Below are positions 31,787 to 39,794 of a stretch of 64,000 nucleotides of DNA, one piece after another (the stretch's first letter is position 1; the number at the start of each line of letters is the position of its first letter). Source of the DNA: an uncultured Clostridia bacterium (GTDB taxonomy: Bacteria > Bacillota > Clostridia > Oscillospirales > Acutalibacteraceae). The position numbers and the translations under genes were made by a program. The notes under the pieces were generated by a model. That model made no database searches, was not told the origin of the DNA, and saw only the letters and a list, made by a program, of their open reading frames with translations. The DNA is taken from the NCBI GenBank assembly GCA_937884975.1, contig CAKZZS010000079.1, forward strand, positions 1 to 64,000. Reading direction: 5' to 3'.

Positions 31787-31815
31787 ATTATACAAGAATT
31801 ACTCATATATTTCAA
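31787..31815 (-). promoter_or_regulatory. Sigma-A promoter of the GH43-MFS-LRR operon
   Basis: On the minus strand TTGAAA, exactly 17 nt, TATAAT, about 29 nt before the start codon. Confidence 0.75.
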
Positions 31816-31840
31816 TAGTTTTGTTGAAAATGATAAAGAA

Positions 31841-31860
31841 AAACGCCCCGAAGGGCGTTT
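31841..31860. terminator. Terminator after the aminotransferase gene
   Basis: AAACGCCC / GGGCGTTT with loop CGAA, located on the minus strand just after the aminotransferase stop. Confidence 0.83.
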
Positions 31861-31875
31861 TAAATATTTAACAAT

Positions 31876-33045
31876 TCAGTTTTCTTCAAAACTTTCAATA
31901 AACAGCTTAAGCCGTCTTACCGCTTCCTTAAGCTCGCTTACGGAATAAGCGTATGAAATTCTAATAAATCCCTCTCCGCTTTCGCCAAAGGCGTCACCCG
32001 GAACCACAGCGAGCTTTTGCTCGTTGAGAAGCCTTGTTGCAAATTCCTCGCTTGTCATATTAAAGCGGCGTATATCCGGGAACATATAGAACGCGCCCTC
32101 CGGCTCAAAGCACGGCAAGCCCATTTTCAAAAGCTCATTGTAAAGATAACGGCGTCTGCGGTCATATTCGTCACGCATTTTTTCAACGTCCTCATCTCCG
32201 TTATTTAGCGCCTCAACCGCCGCGTACTGACTGACAGTAGGCGCGCACATAATTGCAAACTGATGGATTTTTACCATCTGGGAAATAATTTCCTTCGGTC
32301 CCAAAGCGTAACCGAGCCTCCAGCCCGTCATTGCAAACGCCTTTGAAAAGCCGTTTATAAGTACGGTTCTTTCTTTCATACCGTCAAACGAAGCGATGCT
32401 GACGTGCTTTTCGGAGGAATATGTAAGAGAAGAATAAATTTCATCGGAAATGACGAGTAAATCGTGCTTTAATATTACGGGAACGATTTTTTCAAGGTCC
32501 TCTCGCGTCATCACTGCGCCGGTCGGATTATTCGGGAAAGAAAGAATAACCGCCTTGGTTTTCTCCGTTATTGCGCCTTCAAGCTCTTCTGCAGTAAGCT
32601 TAAAGCGGTTTTCATTTTTAAGAGAAATCGGCACGGGAACGCCGTCCGCCAGAGTAATACAGGGCGAATAACTGACGTATGACGGGTCGGTAAAAATGAC
32701 CTCGTCGCCGCAGTTTAAAACAGCGCGAAGCGCAAGGTCAATTGCCTCGCTTCCGCCTACGGTTACAATTACCTCGTTTTCCCCGTTATATTCAATACCC
32801 GTATGCCTTTTTGTATAAGAGCAGACCGCTTTTTTCAGCTCCGGCATACCCGAATTTGAGGTATAAAAGGTCTTACCCTGATGAAGCGCGGTAATTCCGG
32901 CTTCACGGATATGCCAAGGAGTATCAAAATCCGGCTCGCCGACGCCGAGCGATATTACGCCCTCGGTGCTGTTTGCAAGGTCAAAAAACCTGCGTATTCC
33001 CGACGGCTTTATCCCCTTTACCTTTTCGGACAGAAAATCTCTCAC
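31876..33045 (-). CDS. Class I/II PLP-dependent aminotransferase (PatA/AspC-like)
   Basis: The 389 residues are of fold type I: ISLGVGEPDFDTPWHI near the N-terminus, NNPTGAVMTREDLEKIV, SDEIYSSLTY, and the PLP lysine in INGFSKAFAMTGWRLGY. It is most like aspartate or aromatic/branched-chain amino acid aminotransferases of the PatA group. It overlaps the Lrp regulator by 4 nt (ATGA), implying an Lrp-type amino-acid response. Substrate is not fixed by sequence. Confidence 0.9.
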   Translation of the reverse strand: MRDFLSEKVKGIKPSGIRRFFDLANSTEGVISLGVGEPDFDTPWHIREAGITALHQGKTFYTSNSGMPELKKAVCSYTKRHTGIEYNGENEVIVTVGGSEAIDLALRAVLNCGDEVIFTDPSYVSYSPCITLADGVPVPISLKNENRFKLTAEELEGAITEKTKAVILSFPNNPTGAVMTREDLEKIVPVILKHDLLVISDEIYSSLTYSSEKHVSIASFDGMKERTVLINGFSKAFAMTGWRLGYALGPKEIISQMVKIHQFAIMCAPTVSQYAAVEALNNGDEDVEKMRDEYDRRRRYLYNELLKMGLPCFEPEGAFYMFPDIRRFNMTSEEFATRLLNEQKLAVVPGDAFGESGEGFIRISYAYSVSELKEAVRRLKLFIESFEEN

Positions 33046-33536
33046 AGTGACACCAACATTCTTTCATTAGTCTTTTTTGATTTGAAAAGAACTCCGAGCT
33101 CCTTATACTTCGAAAGCGTGAAATGGGTTGTGGTGCTCTGCACCTCTTCAATTTGCGCAAGCTTTCCCGACACAAAAAGGGAGACCTCTTTAATCGACCT
33201 GCCCCTTACGGTAACAAGGAAATCATAGCTTCCCGACATAAGAAAAAGAGTGTCGACCTGGGGGAAGGAGCTGATTTTTTCGGCAATTTTATCGTAGCCC
33301 TCGCCGCCCTGCGGAGTGACGCGAAGCTCAACCATAGCGGTAACATCATCGTCGTGAACCTTATCCCAGTCGATAAGCGTGTTATAACCGCAAATTATTT
33401 TTTCCTTTTCGAGTCTGCCAATTGCGCTGCGGATTTCCTCCTCGGGAACGCCGAGCATAACGGAAAGCTCCGACGCCTCAAGGCGGCTGTTATTTGAGAG
33501 TAATTCAAGTAATTTCAGTTCAAGTGATTTTTCCAT
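33042..33536 (-). CDS. Lrp/AsnC family transcriptional regulator
   Basis: The 164 residues comprise an N-terminal winged helix (ELLSNNSRLEASELSVMLGVPEEEIRSAIGRLEKEKIICGY, about residues 10-50) and a C-terminal RAM ligand-binding domain (VELRVTPQGGEGYDKIAEKISSFPQVDTLFLMSGSYDFLVTVRG). It probably senses an amino acid and regulates its own operon with the adjoining aminotransferase. Confidence 0.9.
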   Translation of the reverse strand: MEKSLELKLLELLSNNSRLEASELSVMLGVPEEEIRSAIGRLEKEKIICGYNTLIDWDKVHDDDVTAMVELRVTPQGGEGYDKIAEKISSFPQVDTLFLMSGSYDFLVTVRGRSIKEVSLFVSGKLAQIEEVQSTTTHFTLSKYKELGVLFKSKKTNERMLVSL

Positions 33537-33549
33537 AATTATCTTCCTT

Positions 33550-34218
33550 TTACTTATTCCATTCGTTTACCTGTCTTCGAAGCCAGTCGCACCAGGCGTC
33601 AACGCCCTCGCCCGTCCTTGCGGAAATAAAGAATATTTCAGCGTTGGGATTAAGCTTATGAATACGCTCTTTTACCGCTTCGTCATCAAATTCGAAAACG
33701 CTTTTCGTGTCAATTTTATTTATAAGAACAACGTCGGAAATAGTGAACATAAGCGGATATTTAAGCGGCTTGTCGTCGCCCTCGGGCACGGAAAGAATCA
33801 TTGCGTTTTTGGAAGAACCGGTGTCAAATTCCGCAGGACAAACGAGATTTCCTACATTTTCAAGCACAACAAGGTCAAAGCGGTTGGCGTCAAATTCGTC
33901 AATACCCTGTCTTGTCATACCTGCGTCAAGATGGCACATACCGCCCGTATGAAGCTGGATAGACTCAATTCCAGACTGCTCAATGGTTCTTGCGTCAACG
34001 TCGGAGTCAATATCCGCTTCCATAACGCCGATTTTAAATTCGTCCTTAAGGCGTGAAAGAGTGGCTTTTAAAGTGGTTGTTTTTCCGGCTCCCGGCGACG
34101 ACATAAGGTTTAAAAGAAAGGTTTTATTCGCCCTTAATTCGTCACGGAGCTTATCCGCCTCACGGTCATTGTTTTCAAATACGCTTTTTTTGATTTCAAT
34201 TATTTTGAAATTATCCAT
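33550..34218 (-). CDS. hypB: Hydrogenase nickel incorporation GTPase HypB
   Basis: The 222 residues form a SIMIBI GTPase: P-loop SSPGAGKTT, EADIDSDVDARTIEQSG, GGMCHLDAGM, ENVGNLVCPAEFDTG (the conserved Cys), NKIDTKSVFEFD, and SARTGEGVDAWCDWL. HypB delivers Ni2+ to [NiFe]-hydrogenase, or with HypA to urease. It lacks the His-rich or CXXCGC N-terminus. No hydrogenase, hypA or urease gene is in the window. It is first in an operon with the Lrp regulator and aminotransferase. Confidence 0.92.
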   Translation of the reverse strand: MDNFKIIEIKKSVFENNDREADKLRDELRANKTFLLNLMSSPGAGKTTTLKATLSRLKDEFKIGVMEADIDSDVDARTIEQSGIESIQLHTGGMCHLDAGMTRQGIDEFDANRFDLVVLENVGNLVCPAEFDTGSSKNAMILSVPEGDDKPLKYPLMFTISDVVLINKIDTKSVFEFDDEAVKERIHKLNPNAEIFFISARTGEGVDAWCDWLRRQVNEWNK

Positions 34219-34254
34219 AACTATCTCCCGAAAGCTTTTTTATATTATTTTAGT

Positions 34255-34283
34255 ATTATATATTTATTCTTTTGAATTGTCAA
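34255..34283 (-). promoter_or_regulatory. Consensus sigma-A promoter of the hypB operon
   Basis: On the minus strand TTGACA, exactly 17 nt, TATAAT; 36 nt before the hypB start. Confidence 0.83.
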
Positions 34284-34309
34284 TTTAAAACGGGAGTAAA
34301 TCAAATAAA

Positions 34310-34335
34310 AAGGCTTCCCCTTTTAAGGAAGCCTT
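34310..34335. terminator. Terminator of the carboxylesterase gene
   Basis: AAGGCTTCC / GGAAGCCTT with loop CCTTTTAA, just after the esterase stop on the minus strand. Confidence 0.83.
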
Positions 34336-34340
34336 AAAAA

Positions 34341-36149
34341 CTATTTATTATTCTGGTAATCGTCTATAAGCGCGTAAAGCTCATAAAACGGGTCGTCTGT
34401 CATTTTAACCGTCTTATTGAATTCGAGCACCTGTTTTTCGTTTTCATTAAACCTTTTCCACTCGGGAAGTCCCTCCCCGTTAGGATTGCCCGTTTTTACG
34501 AAATTGAGAAGATAACTCTGCATTGTTTCGGAAAGCGCGTTATCCTCATCCGAATATTTCTCCGCGTGGCGGAAAAGATTTCCGTAAAGATAAGGCATTT
34601 CGCCTGCGTGGAAGGAGCCGAGGGACTTATTATCCATTGAGAAATAGTACTCGTAAACATCCTTATTCTGCTTTGCGAGCAGCCTTGACCAGTTGTAGTG
34701 ACTGTATGTAAACCACGCTGCCGAAAGCACCTTGTCATAAGAGCCTTTTGCGTCTCCCCTTGCGTCAATGACAATTGTATAGTTTTTGTCCTGCGGCTCG
34801 GGCGGGAAAAGCTCCGTCGCCTTCTTTGCATTGTCGCCCAAAATGCCTTTGAGGGACTCCTCGTAATTTTCGGTTGTGACCTTATTTAGCATTGAGAACA
34901 AATCCGCTTCGTGCGCATTGAAGCCGTTAAGCAGAGCTTGTTCGTTGTTATTACCCTTTTCATAGGTAAGATACGGCTGCTCTGTAATTGCGTAGCCGTC
35001 AACAGTCATAGCGGAATTTGTAAATCTTGTGTTGACAATTCTTTCGGCGGGAATTTCTCTTAAATCCTCAACGCTGTTTACGCCGAATTCTTCCATTATA
35101 TTTTTTCCCATTTCAAGCGCCTTTTCAAGCGGTCTGAAGGTATGATAAGGCGTTTTTGCGGTAATTCCGCTGCTTTCGGCAACCGCTCTTTTGAAAAGCC
35201 CCTTTGCAAGCGGAGAGACGCAGACTGCGTTTACGCTTGAAGCGCCTGCCGACTCACCTGCAACGGTGATTTCATCGGGATTTCCGCCGAATGCGGCAAT
35301 ATTTTCTTTTACCCATTTAAGCGCCTGAATCTGGTCTAAAAGTCCGTAGTTACCCGTTGTGCCGTTCGGACTTTCCTCAGACAGTTTCTCGTTTGCATAG
35401 TAGCCGAAAACATTTAGCCTGTAAGCAAAATTTACAACTATAATCCCCTTTGAAGCAAGAGTTTCCCCGTTATACGCGTCAAAGGAGGACTGACCGCCCG
35501 TAAGGGAGCCGCCGTGAATGAATACGAGCACGGGCAAATCCTTTTTTTCGCCTGCAGGCTTCCAGATATTGAGGTAAAGCGAGTCCTCGCTCATAGCCTC
35601 CTTGAAATTATCCTTAAGGCTTATTTTGAAATTATGATATCCGAAAACGGAATTGAGAGAGTCCATAAACACGTTTTGCTGTTGCATGGACATCGGCGCA
35701 AAGGTGTCGCACTTAAGCACACCGTCCCAGCTGTCCGGCTCCTGCGGCTCTTTCCAACGTAGAGAGCCTACGGGCGGCTTTGCATAGGGAATTCCTGCAA
35801 AAACCTCAACTGTTTTTTCTTCATTAAATACTCCCGTGAGTCTGCCCTGCTTTACCGATACCTCTTCGGTAACAACGGGATTTTTGACGTCAACGGCAGG
35901 AATGCGCCTTGCTTTCGGCTCGGAAAGCCTTACAACACCTGCAAGAACGACTATAAAGCAAAACCACGCAAACAGCCTGAAATACCATTTGCGTTCGGAC
36001 AGTCCTTTGCCGTGGAGAACAAAGAAGCCGACCGCAAGAAGCAGCAAAGCCGCCCAGCCGAAAAGAGTGTTATGCCCGAGCTCAAGCACCAAAGCGAAAA
36101 CAAGCAAAACAATAATTAAAATTACAACAAATCCCTTGCGAATTTTCAT
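34341..36149 (-). CDS. Membrane-anchored type B carboxylesterase
   Basis: The 602 residues begin with two or three hydrophobic helices (residues about 8-25, 30-45 and 60-80) followed by a carboxylesterase/lipase domain. That domain has GIPYAKPPVGSLRWKEPQEPDSWDG, the oxyanion-hole HGGS, GNYGLLDQIQALKWVKENIAAFGGNPDEITVAGESAGASSVN (nucleophile Ser near residue 299) and SFHAGEMPYLYGNLF (catalytic His). The enzyme is expected outside the membrane, hydrolysing esters, perhaps from plant cell walls. The ATG at 36149 has GAGGTGG 7 nt upstream; the longer reading starts within the promoter. It is a single gene. Confidence 0.87.
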   Translation of the reverse strand: MKIRKGFVVILIIVLLVFALVLELGHNTLFGWAALLLLAVGFFVLHGKGLSERKWYFRLFAWFCFIVVLAGVVRLSEPKARRIPAVDVKNPVVTEEVSVKQGRLTGVFNEEKTVEVFAGIPYAKPPVGSLRWKEPQEPDSWDGVLKCDTFAPMSMQQQNVFMDSLNSVFGYHNFKISLKDNFKEAMSEDSLYLNIWKPAGEKKDLPVLVFIHGGSLTGGQSSFDAYNGETLASKGIIVVNFAYRLNVFGYYANEKLSEESPNGTTGNYGLLDQIQALKWVKENIAAFGGNPDEITVAGESAGASSVNAVCVSPLAKGLFKRAVAESSGITAKTPYHTFRPLEKALEMGKNIMEEFGVNSVEDLREIPAERIVNTRFTNSAMTVDGYAITEQPYLTYEKGNNNEQALLNGFNAHEADLFSMLNKVTTENYEESLKGILGDNAKKATELFPPEPQDKNYTIVIDARGDAKGSYDKVLSAAWFTYSHYNWSRLLAKQNKDVYEYYFSMDNKSLGSFHAGEMPYLYGNLFRHAEKYSDEDNALSETMQSYLLNFVKTGNPNGEGLPEWKRFNENEKQVLEFNKTVKMTDDPFYELYALIDDYQNNK

Positions 36150-36177
36150 AAAAACCACCTCACAGACCTTTTTATTT

Positions 36178-36206
36178 ATATTAACACAGGCTATAGGTTT
36201 TGGCAA
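36178..36206 (-). promoter_or_regulatory. Sigma-A promoter of the carboxylesterase gene
   Basis: On the minus strand TTGCCA, exactly 17 nt, TAATAT, about 29 nt before the start. Confidence 0.6.
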
Positions 36207-36217
36207 TAAAAGAAAAA

Positions 36218-36240
36218 GGGTATTCTTTTAAAGAATACCC
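36218..36240. terminator. Terminator of the two-component operon
   Basis: GGGTATTCT / AGAATACCC with loop TTTAA, downstream of the sensor kinase on the minus strand. Confidence 0.8.
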
Positions 36241-36257
36241 ATAAAGCAAAATGTCTT

Positions 36258-37919
36258 TTATTTTAAATCAAAATCAAATTCCACGCCGTTATCTCTGTTT
36301 ATCGCTCCGTAAGTGCATTTATGAATTTCAAGTATCTGACTGCTTATGGCAAGTCCCATTCCGCTTGAATTGTCAAGGCTGTTTCTCACCTCGTCCGCGC
36401 GGTAAAGCACATTCCAGATTTTATCAATATGCTCTTTTGGTATCTGCTCGCCCTCGTTAAAGACCGAAAGCCTGAAGGAGTCGTAAATATCCCTGAAATA
36501 AAGAGAAACTTTAACGGTTTTTCCGCTTTCGGTGTGCTTAACGGCATTTGAAAGATAATTGTCAATTACAAGCGCAATAAGCTCGCTGTCCGCCTTAACC
36601 TTTGCCTTTTGACAAATATCGGTTTGGATGTCGATGCCCTTCTCGTCTGCTGCCGTTTTGTATTTTTCAACCTCAGCAAGCGCAATTTCGGAAAGGTCGC
36701 ATTTTCTGATTTTTACGGTTTTACCGGTTGAAATACGGTTGTACTGCATAAGTGAATTGACAAGCCTGCCCATACGAAGGCTCTCGTCATAAATTGATTT
36801 TACATACTTTTCGTTCTTTTCGGGCGAGACGTTTTCCATTATACATTCAGCCGAGTTTGCAATAACGGCTATGGGCGTTTTGAGTTCATGCGCCGCAGCT
36901 GCGGTAAACGCGCTTCTTGTCTGCTCATAGAGCTTGTTTTTCTCATAGACATAAGGCACGGCTATTCTTAAAACCAACGTCAGAATCAAGAAAAGAATAT
37001 TAAACCACAGAAAGTTAGCCGAAAATGATATCGCGTGACGGTAAGGATTGAAATAGGTCGCATAAGTCAAGGCATAGTTGCCGTCGGCAAGCCTTATATC
37101 CGTTTCTGTGTGAGTGTAGTTGTCCTTGTAAACCCCGATATGAGTTGTGGCTGTGTCAATCTCGTTTAAAATGAACCTATCGTAAAAGTCGCTCGCCTCC
37201 GCAAGGTCCTTACCGACAAAAACCGCGTCAAGGTGAAGATTAATGTATATAAACTGCTTATTGGCAGCGTCGCCGTCAATAAAATAATAATATACATTTT
37301 CATTGCTGTAGTATTCCATTTCTTCGGGAACAACCGTATCGAGTTCAAGTTGTGTTTTATTCATCAGGTCAACTTTCTGAACCTCACCTTTCGGGTCGGA
37401 CAGCTTTAAGGAATACATTTCACCCGTCTTTGTGTTTTCAAGCATAAGCGAGGTGTAAATTCTCTTCCCGTCAAGAACGTAAAACTCGGCATTTTTAACC
37501 TTAACATCATCCTCCGACTCAAATTTTTCTTTAAGCTCGGTCTTAACCTTTGCCCTGTCGGAATCAGAGTTTGAATAAAGATAATTCCCATCCTCAACCT
37601 CAACCATAAACCCGTTTGTGCTTACCACCTCGCCGCTGTCTGCGTTATATACGGCATACATTTTAAAAACGCTGAAGTAATCAAATGAGGTTTGAAAGTC
37701 AAGCATTGATTCAACATATTGCAAAAAGCTTTCACTTGATACACTGTTGCTTTCACACAGACTGATAACCCTGCGCGTTTCAAATTGTATACGGTCCTCA
37801 TAATCCTCATACCGTTCTTTTGCATAGGAAACTTGAGAAGAAAAATAAATCGCGATAAAGATTAAATAGAACACAAAGAGGACTGCTGAAACAATTCTTT
37901 CAACCTTATTTTTACTCAC
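36258..37919 (-). CDS. Sensor histidine kinase
   Basis: The 553 residues have a first transmembrane helix (residues about 9-28), a roughly 260-residue extracytoplasmic sensor with no recognised ligand motif, a second helix (about 300-322), HisKA with the phospho-acceptor in AAAAHELKTPIAV (His near 345), and a HATPase domain with an N box (VIDNYLSNAVKHTESG) and a SSGMGLAISSQIL G-box. The start is GTG. It overlaps the membrane-protein gene by 8 nt. Partner of the response regulator two genes upstream. Confidence 0.9.
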   Translation of the reverse strand: MSKNKVERIVSAVLFVFYLIFIAIYFSSQVSYAKERYEDYEDRIQFETRRVISLCESNSVSSESFLQYVESMLDFQTSFDYFSVFKMYAVYNADSGEVVSTNGFMVEVEDGNYLYSNSDSDRAKVKTELKEKFESEDDVKVKNAEFYVLDGKRIYTSLMLENTKTGEMYSLKLSDPKGEVQKVDLMNKTQLELDTVVPEEMEYYSNENVYYYFIDGDAANKQFIYINLHLDAVFVGKDLAEASDFYDRFILNEIDTATTHIGVYKDNYTHTETDIRLADGNYALTYATYFNPYRHAISFSANFLWFNILFLILTLVLRIAVPYVYEKNKLYEQTRSAFTAAAAHELKTPIAVIANSAECIMENVSPEKNEKYVKSIYDESLRMGRLVNSLMQYNRISTGKTVKIRKCDLSEIALAEVEKYKTAADEKGIDIQTDICQKAKVKADSELIALVIDNYLSNAVKHTESGKTVKVSLYFRDIYDSFRLSVFNEGEQIPKEHIDKIWNVLYRADEVRNSLDNSSGMGLAISSQILEIHKCTYGAINRDNGVEFDFDLK

Positions 37920-38583
37920 CGTCCGTCATCTCCTCGGGGTCGGGATAATTCACAAGCCCGCTTTTTTGCTTTTCAGGAGTCAAACCAACGTACTTAACAA
38001 CTAATGCCATCAATACATACTCGGTTATGTCAATTAAATAAAGCCACGAAAATGGTTGTTTATTTACAATTGAATTGATAATTGAGGAAGCGATGTATGC
38101 CGCAACAAGAATGCCGCTGACCATTACAAAAGCCTTTGTAAAGCCATCGCCGTTTTTTCTCTGCTTTTGAATTGCGGATGCGCACAAGGCGTAAAAAAAT
38201 CCGAGTGATATGTGCGCAATAGCGTTTGACACGAACGCAGCTCTGTTCACATCTGCATAAGAATAAACCGCACCGCTCGCTGAAATACGCGAAAACAGGG
38301 AGATTCCCACTGTAACGACCCCCGACAGTAACGATCCGACCGCATTGATGTAAAACAGAACAACAAATTTTTCAGGCTGCTTTTTCAGGGCAAAAACAAC
38401 AAGTATAATACCGCACACTGTTGAAAAAAGCATTCCCGGAAGCGTATAAATTGCCGCACTTAAGTCACCCATATCATCAACCGTAATGATTTTTGAAACA
38501 ATAGCATATACCATCTTGAAAATATTTATGAATGCAATCGCATAGCATATTATTTTTTTATTTTTCAAATCTTTTTCGTTCAT
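37912..38583 (-). CDS. Six-helix membrane protein inside the two-component operon
   Basis: The 223 residues have six predicted transmembrane helices and no recognised domain. The ATG at 38583 has GAGGAG 7 nt upstream. It sits between response regulator and kinase, 1 nt after the former and overlapping the latter by 8 nt, so its product is probably made in step with them and may modulate the kinase or be a target. Function unknown. Confidence 0.7.
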   Translation of the reverse strand: MNEKDLKNKKIICYAIAFINIFKMVYAIVSKIITVDDMGDLSAAIYTLPGMLFSTVCGIILVVFALKKQPEKFVVLFYINAVGSLLSGVVTVGISLFSRISASGAVYSYADVNRAAFVSNAIAHISLGFFYALCASAIQKQRKNGDGFTKAFVMVSGILVAAYIASSIINSIVNKQPFSWLYLIDITEYVLMALVVKYVGLTPEKQKSGLVNYPDPEEMTDGE

Positions 38584-38584
38584 T

Positions 38585-39256
38585 TTAATTCTCCTCAAAA
38601 TAATAACCTACGCCAACGGCAGTTTTTATTATATCTGCATTTTCCTTGCCGAGAGCCTTTCTGATGCGTTTAATATGGGTATCAACCGCTCTTGTATCCC
38701 CCTCAAAGCCGTATCCCCAGACCTTAACTAAAATCTGTTCTCTGCCGAGTACGGTTCCTGCGTTTTTAACAAGAAGCGTCAGAATGTCAAAATCCTTTGC
38801 CGAAAGTCTGATTTTTCTTTCATTTAAAAACACGGTTCTTGAAAGCAGGTCAAGAGTAATCTTTCCGTAGGTAAGCTTACTGTCACTGTCAAAGCCCTTA
38901 TACCGTTTAATAAGACTCAAACATTTTTCATAAAGCACCGTAAGCGGAAAAGGCTTGACAATGTAGTCGTCACAGCCGCTTTTGTAGCCTGCAAGGAAAT
39001 TTTCTTCCTCGCCCAGAGCTGAAAGAAACATTATCGGCGTATCGGAAAACTCCCTTATTCTTTTACACGCTTCAATGCCGTTTACTCCGGGCATCATGAC
39101 GTCAAGTATAATAAGGTCAAACGCCGTGTTCCCCGCTTCTTGGACTGCCGAAATGCCGTCAAAAACAGTTTTTACGGACGCACCCTTTGACGAAAGATAA
39201 TCGTGCATTGTTTCGCAAAGCTTTTTTTCATCGTCCGCAATAAGAATATTCAGCAT
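38585..39256 (-). CDS. OmpR-family response regulator
   Basis: The 223 residues comprise an N-terminal receiver (IADDEKKLC, phospho-acceptor Asp in LIILDVMMPGVNG, FLSALGEEE, Lys in YIVKPFPL) and a C-terminal winged helix (LTYGKITLDLLSRTVFLNERKIRLSAKDFDILTLL, WGYGFEGDTRAVDTHIKRIRKALG). The ATG at 39256 is preferred to a GTG two codons upstream, as GGGGTGA is at normal distance. First gene of the operon with the membrane protein and kinase. Confidence 0.92.
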   Translation of the reverse strand: MLNILIADDEKKLCETMHDYLSSKGASVKTVFDGISAVQEAGNTAFDLIILDVMMPGVNGIEACKRIREFSDTPIMFLSALGEEENFLAGYKSGCDDYIVKPFPLTVLYEKCLSLIKRYKGFDSDSKLTYGKITLDLLSRTVFLNERKIRLSAKDFDILTLLVKNAGTVLGREQILVKVWGYGFEGDTRAVDTHIKRIRKALGKENADIIKTAVGVGYYFEEN

Positions 39257-39284
39257 TGCCACTCACCCCCGTGAATTTAATTAT

Positions 39285-39313
39285 ATTATATCATTGTGTC
39301 AATTGTGTGTCAC
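39285..39313 (-). promoter_or_regulatory. Promoter of the two-component operon with direct repeats
   Basis: On the minus strand GTGACA, exactly 17 nt, TATAAT. Two copies of TGACACA (39306-39312 and 39295-39301) lie with an 11 bp period across the -35 and spacer, as expected for an OmpR-type dimer site. Confidence 0.65.
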
Positions 39314-39335
39314 GAAAAATAAATTAAAAAAGTAC

Positions 39336-39364
39336 TTGATTTTATTTGAGTTTTACTATATAAT
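39336..39364 (+). promoter_or_regulatory. Promoter of tRNA-Pro
   Basis: TTGATT, exactly 17 nt, TATAAT; about 29 nt before the mature tRNA 5' end. Confidence 0.75.
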
Positions 39365-39392
39365 TTAACGGCGCTTTAAAGTAAATATATTT

Positions 39393-39466
39393 CGGGGTGT
39401 GGCGAAGTTTGGTATCGCGCTTGGTTCGGGACCAAGAGGCCGGAGGTTCAAGTCCTCTCACTCCGA
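39393..39466 (+). tRNA. tRNA-Pro (anticodon CGG)
   Basis: The cloverleaf closes fully: acceptor CGGGGTG/CACTCCG (one G-U), D arm GCG...CGC, anticodon stem CTTGG/CCAAG with loop TTCGGGA (anticodon CGG), T arm GGAGG/CCTCT with loop TTCAAGT. The 3' CCA is not encoded. A strong terminator follows at once. Confidence 0.93.
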
Positions 39467-39468
39467 TT

Positions 39469-39507
39469 ATGACAAAGGGGTACCCACACGGGTACCCCTT
39501 TTGTCAT
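39469..39507 (+). terminator. Terminator of tRNA-Pro
   Basis: ATGACAAA-GGGGTACCC pairs with GGGTACCCC-TTTTGTCAT, a stem of about 17 bp with loop ACAC. Confidence 0.85.
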
Positions 39508-39520
39508 ATTTAAAGATAGC

Positions 39521-39642
39521 AGGACTTGAACCGAAGGATTTGAGCGTTAAGAAAACAGTTTGGTAAACTGTTTTTAGCTCAAATGTGCGAAGGCGTAAGC
39601 CAAGCACGCAAAGAATTGTGTAAGCAATTCTTTGTCAAGTCC
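39521..39642. repeat. Multi-hairpin element downstream of tRNA-Pro
   Basis: Four nested or adjacent stems: outer GGACTTGA (39522-39529) / TCAAGTCC (39635-39642); ATTTGAGC (39538) / GCTCAAAT (39577), enclosing AAAACAGTTT/AAACTGTTTT (39552-39574); GTGC/GCAC (39585-39607); AAAGAATTG/CAATTCTTT (39610-39633). The 5' end contains an inverted 12 nt match to the tRNA T arm (GGTTCAAGTCCT, 39445-39456). No ORF is present. Either a mobile-element remnant or a structured RNA. Confidence 0.6.
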
Positions 39643-39680
39643 GTGGTTGGACTAATATGTAAGTTAAGTGCGTGCATTTA

Positions 39681-39705
39681 TTGTAGGGGTCGGGTTTCCC
39701 GACCC
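39681..39705. repeat. Dispersed palindrome, family A relative
   Basis: GGGTCGGG/CCCGACCC around TTT, preceded by TTGTAG. Confidence 0.65.
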
Positions 39706-39728
39706 ACGGGATTATATCTTTTTATTCA

Positions 39729-39750
39729 GGACGGGTGACCCGTCCCCTAC
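39729..39750. repeat. Dispersed palindrome, family A
   Basis: Identical in its 22 nt core to the copy at 11164-11185. Confidence 0.8.
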
Positions 39751-39755
39751 GAATT

Positions 39756-39787
39756 GGTTGAGATTCTTCGCTTCGCTCAGAATGACA
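39756..39787. repeat. Dispersed repeat, family C
   Basis: Nearly identical to 11248-11279 and also placed just after a family A palindrome. Confidence 0.75.
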
Positions 39788-39794
39788 TTTTATC

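Noticed and set aside
39521..39532. A second tRNA on the minus strand
   Set aside because: Only a 12 nt T-arm-like fragment is present; no acceptor, D or anticodon arms can be drawn.
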